Source: a virus. From it: DNA of 26,501 bases. A program made the position numbers and the translations under genes. Each line of letters opens with the position of its first letter. Positions within the stretch are counted from its first letter, which is position 1. The stretch lies in the IMG/VR virus record IMGVR_UViG_3300047374_000027, positions 1 through 26,501 of that record; one strand, given 5' to 3'. A model generated the notes under the pieces. That model saw nothing but the letters and a program-made list of their open reading frames with translations, had not been told where the DNA came from and ran no database searches. Below are positions 20,034 to 26,501 of the stretch, in pieces.

Positions 20034-21596
20034 TTATACTTGTCCGACGACTTCTTCAAACTCAACACCAGTTCTCACTGCTACGAAGTTTAGAGTTACG
20101 TAGTTGATTGAACGTGCTGGTTTGATAAAGCAAGATGCGACGAATTCGTTGCGGTCAATAACTTCCGGCGTGTTGTTTGTTTCATCACAAACAAGACGGA
20201 AATCAGTAATACCACGACGACCCTGAACTTCACGTAGGAATGGTTCTACGATGTTTGAGAACTCTGCACGAGTGAACTCATCGTTTAGTTCGAACATTAC
20301 ATTCTCAGCTGCTGCAGAGATTGCGCGTTCTAGAACTAGGAACAGACGACGCACGTTGATGCGATCGAATGCAGACGGGCGAGACATGTGTGTCTTGTCA
20401 CCGTAAAGCATGATGCCCTGGCCAGGGAAACTGACGATTGGGTTAATGCCTGCTTTGTATAGACGATCACGGTCTGTCTTAGATGGGTTGACTAGAATGT
20501 CAGTAACACCCAAGTATTGACCACGACGTGAACCTGCTGGTGAGAACCAAGGTGCATCTGTTACGTCACCCGCAGCCATAATGCCTGCAGTTGATGATGC
20601 CGCCGGAATGTTCTCGTACTTATCGTTGTACTTGTCGTAGACCTTCAACCAGTTGCCATCGACAACTAGGTATGATGAGTTCTGCTTTAGAGATTCTACG
20701 TGTGCCAACATTGCGTCTACAGTTAGTGTACCAGTAAATGATGGCGAAACAACTGCGATACAGTCTTTGCGTTGTTCTGCAATACTGACCAATTCTTGTT
20801 GGATTGCGACAGCATCACCTTGACCACCTGCTGGTGGAACCAAGAAGTCGATCTGGATAGTGTCCTTATCACCGAATACACCGTATGCCTCAACATAACT
20901 TGGTGTAGTTCCGTCCAAACCGCCCGTTAGGGTGTATGTAGCAGCACTTGGAACACCTGACAAATCTACCCAAGATGAACCTGAAGTGACAACTTCAGTG
21001 ACGAAGTTGGTTGAACCGTTATCTAGTTTCGCAGATGGATCTGTTGAAACATACGCGAAGGTATCAACAACTTCACCATCTACAAGTACCACAACGTGTA
21101 GTTCGTTGCCTACTGGAGCAGAAGAGAAAGAACTTTGATAAGCCCAAGGGTTCAAAACTGGGTTCCCATCCGAATCAAAAACTGGACTTCCATCCGAGTC
21201 CAAAACTGGATTTTCTGGATCTGCTGCCCATACGGTTTCGTCACAGACTTTGACGGTTATCGTATTTCCCAGTGCGCCTGGGTACTTTGCAGTGAATGAT
21301 GACGCCGATGCAGATGCCGAACCTGATTTAGCAGCGCGTACAACGAATGCACTTGAAGAATATTTTAGGAAATGCGCGACAGACAAAAAGTCGCCCGCGT
21401 ATGCATCTCCCGCGAGAGGAGTCCCGAAAGTGGACGCGAGTTCTGATTCTGTACCGACAAGAACAGGCGTGTTTACAGGGCCCCAGTTGAAGTCACCGAC
21501 AAAAGCGCCCGTAGTAGATGTGACCGATGGAACAACTCCAGTTAGGTCAATCTCACGAACAGTTACTGCTGGTGACTCTGAATATTTAAGAGCCAT
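20034..21596 (-). CDS. 18: contractile tail sheath protein gp18
   Basis: The sheath subunit that contracts to drive the tube through the envelope. The 520-residue protein (T4: 659) has the conserved start SPAVTVREIDLTGVVPSVTS and GAFVGDFNWGPVNTPVLVGT (residues 30-49). The C-terminal core is SRPSAFDRINVRRLFLVLER, then NDEFTRAEFSNIVEPFLREV, and it ends in the handshake strand YVTLNFVAVRTGVEFEEVVG. The protruding middle domain (about 115-260) is the variable part and contains a short tandem repeat with D-S-D-G units (residues 130-149). It has an AAAGGAA site and an exact late promoter upstream. Confidence 0.97.
   Translation of the reverse strand: MALKYSESPAVTVREIDLTGVVPSVTSTTGAFVGDFNWGPVNTPVLVGTESELASTFGTPLAGDAYAGDFLSVAHFLKYSSSAFVVRAAKSGSASASASSFTAKYPGALGNTITVKVCDETVWAADPENPVLDSDGSPVFDSDGNPVLNPWAYQSSFSSAPVGNELHVVVLVDGEVVDTFAYVSTDPSAKLDNGSTNFVTEVVTSGSSWVDLSGVPSAATYTLTGGLDGTTPSYVEAYGVFGDKDTIQIDFLVPPAGGQGDAVAIQQELVSIAEQRKDCIAVVSPSFTGTLTVDAMLAHVESLKQNSSYLVVDGNWLKVYDKYNDKYENIPAASSTAGIMAAGDVTDAPWFSPAGSRRGQYLGVTDILVNPSKTDRDRLYKAGINPIVSFPGQGIMLYGDKTHMSRPSAFDRINVRRLFLVLERAISAAAENVMFELNDEFTRAEFSNIVEPFLREVQGRRGITDFRLVCDETNNTPEVIDRNEFVASCFIKPARSINYVTLNFVAVRTGVEFEEVVGQV
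21147..21209 (-). repeat. 24-bp tandem repeat inside gp18 (PVLDSDGx units)
   Basis: About two and a half in-frame copies encode PVLDSDGS, PVFDSDGN and PVLN, an eight-residue period. The DNA copies share the plus-strand core CAAAACTGG and CCATCCGA with a few mismatches. The repeats fall in the surface domain of the sheath protein and do not disturb the frame. DxDG units can bind calcium in other proteins. Confidence 0.85.
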
Positions 21597-21660
21597 AATA
21601 GTTTCCTTTTGTTAAGGTATAATAAGTTGTCATAATACGGAGTAATTATTTCAATGTAAC

Positions 21661-21668
21661 TATTTATA
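21661..21668 (-). promoter_or_regulatory. T4-type late promoter of gp18 (TATAAATA)
   Basis: Exact minus-strand TATAAATA between the terminase stop and the gp18 ATG, 65 bases upstream of it. The intervening leader has no gene. It matches the late start of sheath and tube expression in T4-like phages. Confidence 0.75.
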
Positions 21669-21680
21669 ATAACACAAATT

Positions 21681-23288
21681 TTACCAGTCTTCGGGGTCAT
21701 ATTTTGCCCAACCCATACTATATGGGTCATAGGGTTCTGCTGGCGGCACATAATGATTTCCGTCATCTATGATACCAAACGGAGGAACATCGTCCTCAAT
21801 CTCTTTCATGCGTTGATCAAAGAGCATTTGTTTAATATTCACATCTGCAACATTACCAAATGACTGCGTTCCCACAAAGTATCCGAACATAACTAAGTTC
21901 ATCATCAAGTCATCGTGATTACCATCACTGGCCTCGAACGACTGACCTTTTGACACAAACGTAGATATCTCCATGATCGTGTTTTCATCGACGATCTCCA
22001 GTTTATGGTTCTCGATAATGTCTTTAATAGCAGAACACCCGATGCGTTTCACCTTGCGGTCCATACGAATACCGATCGCATCGGCTTTAATCGCGGACTC
22101 AAGGTGAATGTTCTCGTACTCTAGATCCTGATACAGTCCCACACAGACGACCATACCCTGATCGTTGTTCTCGATGACCGTGTATGCCTCGTTATACAGA
22201 GTCGCATACTTATAAATGATATTAGGGAAGAGTATTGGGGATATTTTGTTGTTGCGATATACACAGACCTGTTTAAACGGTTGTTGAGTAACATCAATGA
22301 TATTAAATGTGGAATAATCTTGGCCACGCCCTTGACAAACATCGACGGTCATGATATATTGGTGATTCTCTTTAGTCTCTTCATAAACTAAAAGATCTCC
22401 ACCTTCTAATCTTCGCAGTGGTTCACGCGCTCGTAGGTCTAAAAGCACCTGACCTTCGATTAACGTATTACCCGTGCCAAAAAAAGTGTTGCCAAACTCT
22501 TGATCAAACTGTAAACTAGAAGTGTTTGCAATCGTCTGTTCTTTCCACTTTTCATCTCGGCCAGGAACATCCCACCAGTCTACACGGAACGGTTTGTATT
22601 CGTTCACGCCCTGTACCGCACCTTCCCATATCTTATGATAGGTATTACCGATACCGTTCGCAGTGCTTGTTATGATAACTTTTGTGTCTTTACCGGAAGA
22701 GATTACCGGATAGGTTGAGGTGTAGAACTCTGCCGCGTTTTCTACGAACGCAAACTCATCTAGGAACAGTAAGTTGACCGACATACCACGAATAGATGAA
22801 CCAGATGTCGCCGCGGCGATGATGCGAGAGTTGTTAGAAAATTCTAGTGACCCTTTGTTCAGCGCCTTACATCCAGGCTGTAGGAAGAATGGAAGATTCT
22901 CCAACATGAGCGTAACCCGCGCCAACATCTCACGCGCAGTCATACCTTTGTTCGCAAGGATTGCAATAGTCTTCTCTGGGTGAAAGAGTGCGTACCACAG
23001 AAGATACCCGACCGAACTAATCGACTTACCGGACTGACGACATGCCAATACGATGTTAAATCGGTGGTCGTTAAAGTGTTTAAACATCTCCTCCTGATAC
23101 GGATAGAGTTTGAACGGCACCAGACCTTTATCAAGATGTACGACTTTCACATACTTGCGACAGAAGTATGCGGGGTCTTTCATGCATTTTTTATACTCGC
23201 GCAGTTTCTTGGCGTCCCACTCTTCTGCGACACCATCTTTCTTAACTAACGGATTACCTAGATATGAATTCTTTGTATAACTACTCAT
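21681..23288 (-). CDS. 17: terminase large subunit gp17
   Basis: The DNA-packaging motor and headful nuclease. The 535-residue protein (T4: 610) has a YPYQEEMFKHF adenine-binding region, Walker A-type CRQSGKS (residues 83-89), Walker B LLFLDE (173-178) with the catalytic glutamate, and the coupling motif ITSTANG (about 206-212). In the C-terminal RNase H-like nuclease domain, TVDVCQGRGQDYS holds the first acidic residue, VIENNDQG the second and GNHDDLMMNL the third. It overlaps gene 16 by eight bases. Confidence 0.97.
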   Translation of the reverse strand: MSSYTKNSYLGNPLVKKDGVAEEWDAKKLREYKKCMKDPAYFCRKYVKVVHLDKGLVPFKLYPYQEEMFKHFNDHRFNIVLACRQSGKSISSVGYLLWYALFHPEKTIAILANKGMTAREMLARVTLMLENLPFFLQPGCKALNKGSLEFSNNSRIIAAATSGSSIRGMSVNLLFLDEFAFVENAAEFYTSTYPVISSGKDTKVIITSTANGIGNTYHKIWEGAVQGVNEYKPFRVDWWDVPGRDEKWKEQTIANTSSLQFDQEFGNTFFGTGNTLIEGQVLLDLRAREPLRRLEGGDLLVYEETKENHQYIMTVDVCQGRGQDYSTFNIIDVTQQPFKQVCVYRNNKISPILFPNIIYKYATLYNEAYTVIENNDQGMVVCVGLYQDLEYENIHLESAIKADAIGIRMDRKVKRIGCSAIKDIIENHKLEIVDENTIMEISTFVSKGQSFEASDGNHDDLMMNLVMFGYFVGTQSFGNVADVNIKQMLFDQRMKEIEDDVPPFGIIDDGNHYVPPAEPYDPYSMGWAKYDPEDW

Positions 23289-23664
23289 CTTCGTCTTGGT
23301 CTATGACTTTCTCATCACCCATCAGCATACGCTGCAATTCTGTAGTAGACCCGACAAATAGATTATTATTAGTAGTTGTTTCGGCAGGTTTGTCTTCTTT
23401 TTGAAGTTCTTTCTGTTTCTTGTTGAGATCCATCAACTTGTCGTTGACATCTGCGATCCCTTTGATCATGTTGGATAAAACTTCAAACGCACGTGGATGC
23501 TCTGACTCACGCGCCACCTCAATCATAAGATCCAGTGACTCACGACCCTTCTCAATTAGATCGTAATAGGTGTCACGAGAGTACTCATAGTCTTGCTCGT
23601 GTACGAAGTTCTTTTTCTGGTCTTCGTTAAACACTGCTGGTGGTTTGCGACGATCTGGCATCAT
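23281..23664 (-). CDS. 16: terminase small subunit gp16
   Basis: The ring-forming partner of gp17 that recognises concatemers and starts packaging. The 127-residue protein (T4: 164) is mostly helical, with a central coiled-coil core (EKGRESLDLMIEVARESEHP, residues 38-57, then FEVLSNMIKGIADVNDKLMD, 60-79). This matches the gp16 oligomerisation region. The C-terminus is an acidic, flexible tail. It starts at ATG 23664, overlapping the gp15 stop (ATGA), and ends within gene 17, so 15-16-17 are translationally coupled. The assignment rests on this core and on position. Confidence 0.92.
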   Translation of the reverse strand: MMPDRRKPPAVFNEDQKKNFVHEQDYEYSRDTYYDLIEKGRESLDLMIEVARESEHPRAFEVLSNMIKGIADVNDKLMDLNKKQKELQKEDKPAETTTNNNLFVGSTTELQRMLMGDEKVIDQDEDE

Positions 23665-24443
23665 GTCTCACTCGTGAAATCATTATCATTTATCAAAACT
23701 GAGAATCCATAATCACTGTCCGGACTCACATCAATTGGGCTTGGAGTCACCTGAACATTTTCAACAAAACTTGTTCTATCATCATTATCTATAAGATTTA
23801 GATTGGTGTTTACTTCACGAACAATCGGAGCATCATTCTCTGGTCCGTAGAAGTTCACACGCATATCAAATGTCATATTGTATATAATAGTACGACGTTG
23901 CTCTACTGGACCCTCAAAGTCATCTTGGAAGTCAATACTTGTTAGTGAAATAGGAATATCTTCTTTGATGTCCGGCTGATCAGAAAAAGGTTTAACTGAT
24001 AATGTATACTGTGGAGCAAAGTAAGGTAGGATTTGTTCTACCACCTGAAGTGCATCATCCTGAGATCGTGCGTAAACGCTTAACTGAAATGACAACGTAT
24101 ACGGTACTCCGACGTAATACTTGTCTGCTCGGTAATTATCATCCGCAACGGTAAAATAATTGAGTTTAGGCAACTGTCTCTGTGCGTCATATGCAATAGA
24201 CACAATCTCAAACGACATCCGTGGGAGCTTTAACGCAACCCTACGCTCCGCACTCTCGCCCTGCGACATCTCTTCTAGTCGCTCAATAAACGATCTTGCT
24301 GGAGCATACGATAGAGGAACTTTTACCTGCGATAATACTTTGCCCGCAGAGTTTGTTCTTAAAATATGTATGTCGTCAAACATAGACCCGAACAAGGCCA
24401 CGCAAGACCTTACTCGTTTATGGTAAAAGTGTCCGCCCATCAT
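23661..24443 (-). CDS. 15: tail completion / sheath stabiliser gp15
   Basis: gp15 forms the ring at the top of the tail that binds the neck. The 260-residue protein (T4: 272) aligns through most of its length. GHFYHKRVRSCVALFGSMFD (residues 4-23) matches T4 GYFYNSSFRRYATLMGDLFS, VKVPLSYAPARSFIERL (40-56) matches T4 IRVPITYASKEHFMMKL, and YARSQDDALQVVEQILPYFA (131-150) matches T4 FTRYEDDMFQIVEQILPYFQ. The frame has ATG at 24443 and 24440; the second matches the T4 start better. The first overlaps the gp14 stop by one base. Confidence 0.95.
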   Translation of the reverse strand: MMGGHFYHKRVRSCVALFGSMFDDIHILRTNSAGKVLSQVKVPLSYAPARSFIERLEEMSQGESAERRVALKLPRMSFEIVSIAYDAQRQLPKLNYFTVADDNYRADKYYVGVPYTLSFQLSVYARSQDDALQVVEQILPYFAPQYTLSVKPFSDQPDIKEDIPISLTSIDFQDDFEGPVEQRRTIIYNMTFDMRVNFYGPENDAPIVREVNTNLNLIDNDDRTSFVENVQVTPSPIDVSPDSDYGFSVLINDNDFTSET

Positions 24444-25324
24444 TAGAATAGATCTCCAAACGGATTGGATTCACTGAAATCTACAAAGTCGTTCGCCCAA
24501 TCATCAAACACTTCTTTCTGTCCTAGTCGGTCAATCTCGTTGATTCCTTCTTCTTCTGACACTGGTGTCATAGATGCATTCTCACCAATGACGGGTCTGT
24601 CTGTTGCCCACTCGTGATACTTGCCGTCAGTTGCACCTGTGTGCGCAATCTTTAACATACGCGTATCACTATTCCATGTGGTGACTTCACCCTCAAGACG
24701 GAAGTCATCAAACTCTTGATAAACATTTTCTCCTGCCAAGTAATAGGATTCATCTCCTTCAACTTTGCCTGGCATCTGAAGTTCGTATTGGAACGCGCCT
24801 TCAGCCTCAATGTTGTCAATACTAGGAATGCCTGTATCAAAGTCTTCGTCAGAGAACTCGAACAACTCACACTGCATACGGAAAAGAGGTAGTTGTGACA
24901 GTTGATAGAACGGAGACTCTGTGTAGACTCTCTTCACCTCAAACAGTGACTCTGATAAAGGAAGATAGATTACATCGCCCTCGCGTGGGCGGAACTGTGC
25001 TTCAGAAAGGCGATCACCAATCAATTGTCTCCATCGGCGACGGGCAATGACAAAAGTGGCTTGGTCACGCAACTCAATACCAAACTTGGTAAATAGGTCA
25101 CCTTCTCCCTCAAACCCCTCTGTATTCTCAATATAAACTTCCACCTTATATGCGTCAGAGAACTGAGACTGAATGCTGTCCAAAAAGATGTCTTCTCTCT
25201 CAACCACTTCACGCGGGAGATAGTAGACATCCTGACCGTAGAACTGAATGGCCTCAATGAGAATGTCCTCATAAAGACTCTGTTCTTGTCTGTTTTTTAA
25301 ACTGATATATGGATTAGTGGCCAT
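24443..25324 (-). CDS. 14: neck protein gp14
   Basis: gp14 joins gp13 to form the neck below the portal and close the packaged head. The 293-residue protein (T4: 256) contains LYEDILIEAIQFYGQDVYYL (residues 17-36), PREVV, GFEGEGDLFTKFGIELRDQA (70-89) and REGDVIYLPLSESLFEVKRV (113-132), each with a clear T4 counterpart (for example [20 protein letters not shown]). The C-terminal region is longer than in T4, and ends ESNPFGDLF. It starts three bases after the gp13 stop. Confidence 0.95.
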   Translation of the reverse strand: MATNPYISLKNRQEQSLYEDILIEAIQFYGQDVYYLPREVVEREDIFLDSIQSQFSDAYKVEVYIENTEGFEGEGDLFTKFGIELRDQATFVIARRRWRQLIGDRLSEAQFRPREGDVIYLPLSESLFEVKRVYTESPFYQLSQLPLFRMQCELFEFSDEDFDTGIPSIDNIEAEGAFQYELQMPGKVEGDESYYLAGENVYQEFDDFRLEGEVTTWNSDTRMLKIAHTGATDGKYHEWATDRPVIGENASMTPVSEEEGINEIDRLGQKEVFDDWANDFVDFSESNPFGDLF

Positions 25325-25327
25325 ATC

Positions 25328-26098
25328 TTACCCCATGAAGAACATTGGACCTTCGTCTTCGTCCGTACGAAAACGCTCGATAATTCTCTCAATGTCTGCA
25401 AGTGCGTCTTCGTAGATAAGACGTGCGTTGACAGTAACGCCGCCAGGCAGTGCCATGCCGTCGAATTTAATTAGGTTGAGACCCCACTGACGCTTGATCA
25501 ATGCAGTCGCATATTCTTTTAGAAAACGATGATTCCACAGAGAGTTATATTCCGAAACAGAGTTGTCCGGATCGCGAATAGTATAGACCTCAAATATAAT
25601 GTAATCGTTAAGTTCTAGTTTCGTTTTAGAAACATGTAGATTAACGCGATTGTATTGACGATCAAATGTGATCTGTGGTACACCACCAAGTTTCATATCT
25701 AGCAGGGACAACTGTTGTTGCATCTGTTCATAGTGTGCAAGGTCGCCCAAGATTCCGCCATTACGAGTAAAGTCGGAAATGGTGTAGGCCATAACTTGCC
25801 ATGCGTCACTGAACCAACCTGAGTGCGCAGAACTAAAAGACACTGGCACCATACGAACGACTGCAGATAGATCTAGGTCATCCGGTAAATCTACGGTCTG
25901 TGTGTCGATGTCCTGTTGCGTTAGTTGATGTTTTAGATAATATCTCTTAGAACCATCGGGGTGGTTTTCACGAAACCACTGTAGGGCCTCATCGATACGA
26001 TCATCTAACTGTTCTTCGTCAATGTTTACTTCCACTACTGGGTGTCCCAGTGCTCGTAGACAATAGTCGATTAGATCTTCTCTGGTTGTAGAATACAT
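25328..26098 (-). CDS. 13: neck protein gp13
   Basis: Neck protein binding directly under the portal. The 256-residue protein (T4: 309) begins REDLIDYCLRALGHPVVEVN (residues 6-25) like T4 [20 protein letters not shown], with DRIDEALQWFRENH following. The C-terminus NHRFLKEYATALIKRQWGLN and GMALPGGVTVNARLIYEDAL closely match T4 NRWVKDYATALAKELNGQI and [20 protein letters not shown]. It opens the late unit 13-14-15-16-17 behind an exact TATAAATA box, with a GGAAG ribosome-binding site. Confidence 0.96.
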   Translation of the reverse strand: MYSTTREDLIDYCLRALGHPVVEVNIDEEQLDDRIDEALQWFRENHPDGSKRYYLKHQLTQQDIDTQTVDLPDDLDLSAVVRMVPVSFSSAHSGWFSDAWQVMAYTISDFTRNGGILGDLAHYEQMQQQLSLLDMKLGGVPQITFDRQYNRVNLHVSKTKLELNDYIIFEVYTIRDPDNSVSEYNSLWNHRFLKEYATALIKRQWGLNLIKFDGMALPGGVTVNARLIYEDALADIERIIERFRTDEDEGPMFFMG

Positions 26099-26126
26099 GT
26101 CAGCTTCCGAAATTGTTATACCCTTC

Positions 26127-26134
26127 TATTTATA
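26127..26134 (-). promoter_or_regulatory. T4-type late promoter of gp13 (TATAAATA)
   Basis: Exact minus-strand TATAAATA box, 29 bases before the gp13 ATG and 13 bases after the T run of the upstream terminator. It has the same terminator-then-promoter layout as at 13598-13635. Confidence 0.8.
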
Positions 26135-26147
26135 CATTTTTTAAAAC

Positions 26148-26175
26148 AAAAAAAAGGGAGTCCGAAGACTCCCTT
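26148..26175 (-). terminator. rho-independent terminator upstream of gp13
   Basis: Minus strand AAGGGAGTC, loop TTCG, GACTCCCTT, continuing into eight T: a textbook intrinsic terminator with a UUCG loop, ending the transcript of the fibre-like gene. The core hairpin is identical to the one after gp23. Confidence 0.95.
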
Positions 26176-26194
26176 GTTAAACACTAAAGTGTGA

Positions 26195-26501
26195 TTAGTT
26201 GACTAGGTTACCGGCAGCGTCATAGACGTTGATACGGTAGTATGAAGGTGCCTGTCCGTCCAGTGCGTTCGCGTCATGCGCTTCCGCAACTGTTAGAGAC
26301 GTTGCAGCTTCTGCCTCATCAATCGAAATCTCACCAGTTGTTGAGTTGTAATCGATGCATAGACCGCCCGATAGACAATCCTTAGTACGCTGTTCTGTCC
26401 AGTACTTGTTGATTGATCCTTCTGATACATTATCAGTTGTCCAACCTTCGATTGTACCAACACTTGTTTCTAGTGCAGTGATGCGTGAACCGTTGCTGTT
26501 G
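26195..26501 (-). CDS. fibre-like virion protein, C-terminal part (5' end outside window)
   Basis: An open minus-strand frame enters from the right edge and stops at TAA 26197-26195, leaving about 101 residues. It shows a spacer repeat typical of phage fibre and fibritin-like proteins: WTTDNVSEGSINKYWTEQRT, then LSGGLCIDYNSTTGEISIDE (compare the widespread 'TTDDVxEGxNxYYTxxR ... IxYNSTTGxI' units). A terminal segment follows, HDANALDGQAPSYYRINVYD, ending in AGNLVN. In T4 the gene before 13 is wac (fibritin), next to 12, so position also suggests a whisker or fibre. Its exact identity cannot be decided from the fragment. Confidence 0.75.
   Translation of the reverse strand, partial: NSNGSRITALETSVGTIEGWTTDNVSEGSINKYWTEQRTKDCLSGGLCIDYNSTTGEISIDEAEAATSLTVAEAHDANALDGQAPSYYRINVYDAAGNLVN

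Noticed and set aside
1-26501. CRISPR arrays, insertion sequences, integrase or attachment sites
   Set aside because: No regularly spaced repeats, transposase or integrase frames were seen. The only tandem repeat is the short in-frame one in gp18.

Overview
The window is part of the genome of a T4-like myovirus (tailed phage, class Caudoviricetes). It has the complete T4 order for neck, terminase, tail tube and sheath, portal and prohead genes (13-14-15-16-17-18-19-20-67-68?-21-22-23), followed by uvsY-uvsW-55-47-46-45-44-62-regA. Every convincing protein gene lies on the minus strand, so transcription runs from high to low coordinates. The compact gene sizes, the hsp20 gene and the order uvsY-uvsW-55-47-46-45-44-62-regA resemble the marine 'exo-T4' group (cyanophage- and pelagiphage-like) more than T4 itself. 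No photosynthesis gene is present here. The host cannot be read from the sequence; near-perfect sigma70 promoters (TTGACA, 17-18 bp, TATAAT) point to an ordinary proteobacterial-type sigma factor.

Right part (about 26.5 to 13.1 kb, late virion genes): the C-terminal end of a fibre-like structural protein, then neck proteins gp13 and gp14, tail completion gp15, small and large terminase gp16/gp17, sheath gp18, tube gp19, portal gp20, core gp67, an inserted glycosyltransferase, a small gp68-position protein, prohead protease gp21, scaffold gp22 and major capsid gp23. After these come a second gp19-fold protein and an unassigned virion-type protein. Exact TATAAATA late-promoter boxes precede gp13, gp18, the gp68-position gene and the gp19-like gene. 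Two of them directly follow the same UUCG-loop terminator, which separates the late transcription units.

Middle part (about 12.3 to 4.7 kb, recombination and replication): an Fe/2-oxoglutarate-oxygenase-like protein, uvsY, uvsW, an Sm-like protein, late sigma gp55, the Mre11/Rad50-like pair gp47/gp46 and sliding clamp gp45. These have host-type promoters. The gp55 and uvsY promoters are each paired with a divergent plus-strand promoter. The gp47 leader folds into a tRNA-like cloverleaf.

Left part (about 4.7 kb to 1): between clamp (45) and clamp loader (44) lies a cargo cassette of a two-helix membrane protein, a tRNA-Thr(UGU) and an alternative oxidase with all six diiron ligands. Clamp-loader genes 44 and 62 are split by a sulfotransferase-like gene that overlaps both. 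RegA, a JmjC/cupin-like hydroxylase, a small unknown gene and an edge-truncated Hsp20 follow. No intergenic stretch exceeds 300 bases; the largest gaps (264-376, 3557-3690, 8404-8543, 9141-9259) hold promoters, hairpins or leaders. In 264-376 only the Hsp20 ribosome-binding site and a short weak palindrome are visible.

The most unusual content is the auxiliary gene set: alternative oxidase, sulfotransferase, two oxygenase-like proteins and a glycosyltransferase, embedded as single genes among the essential T4 core genes.
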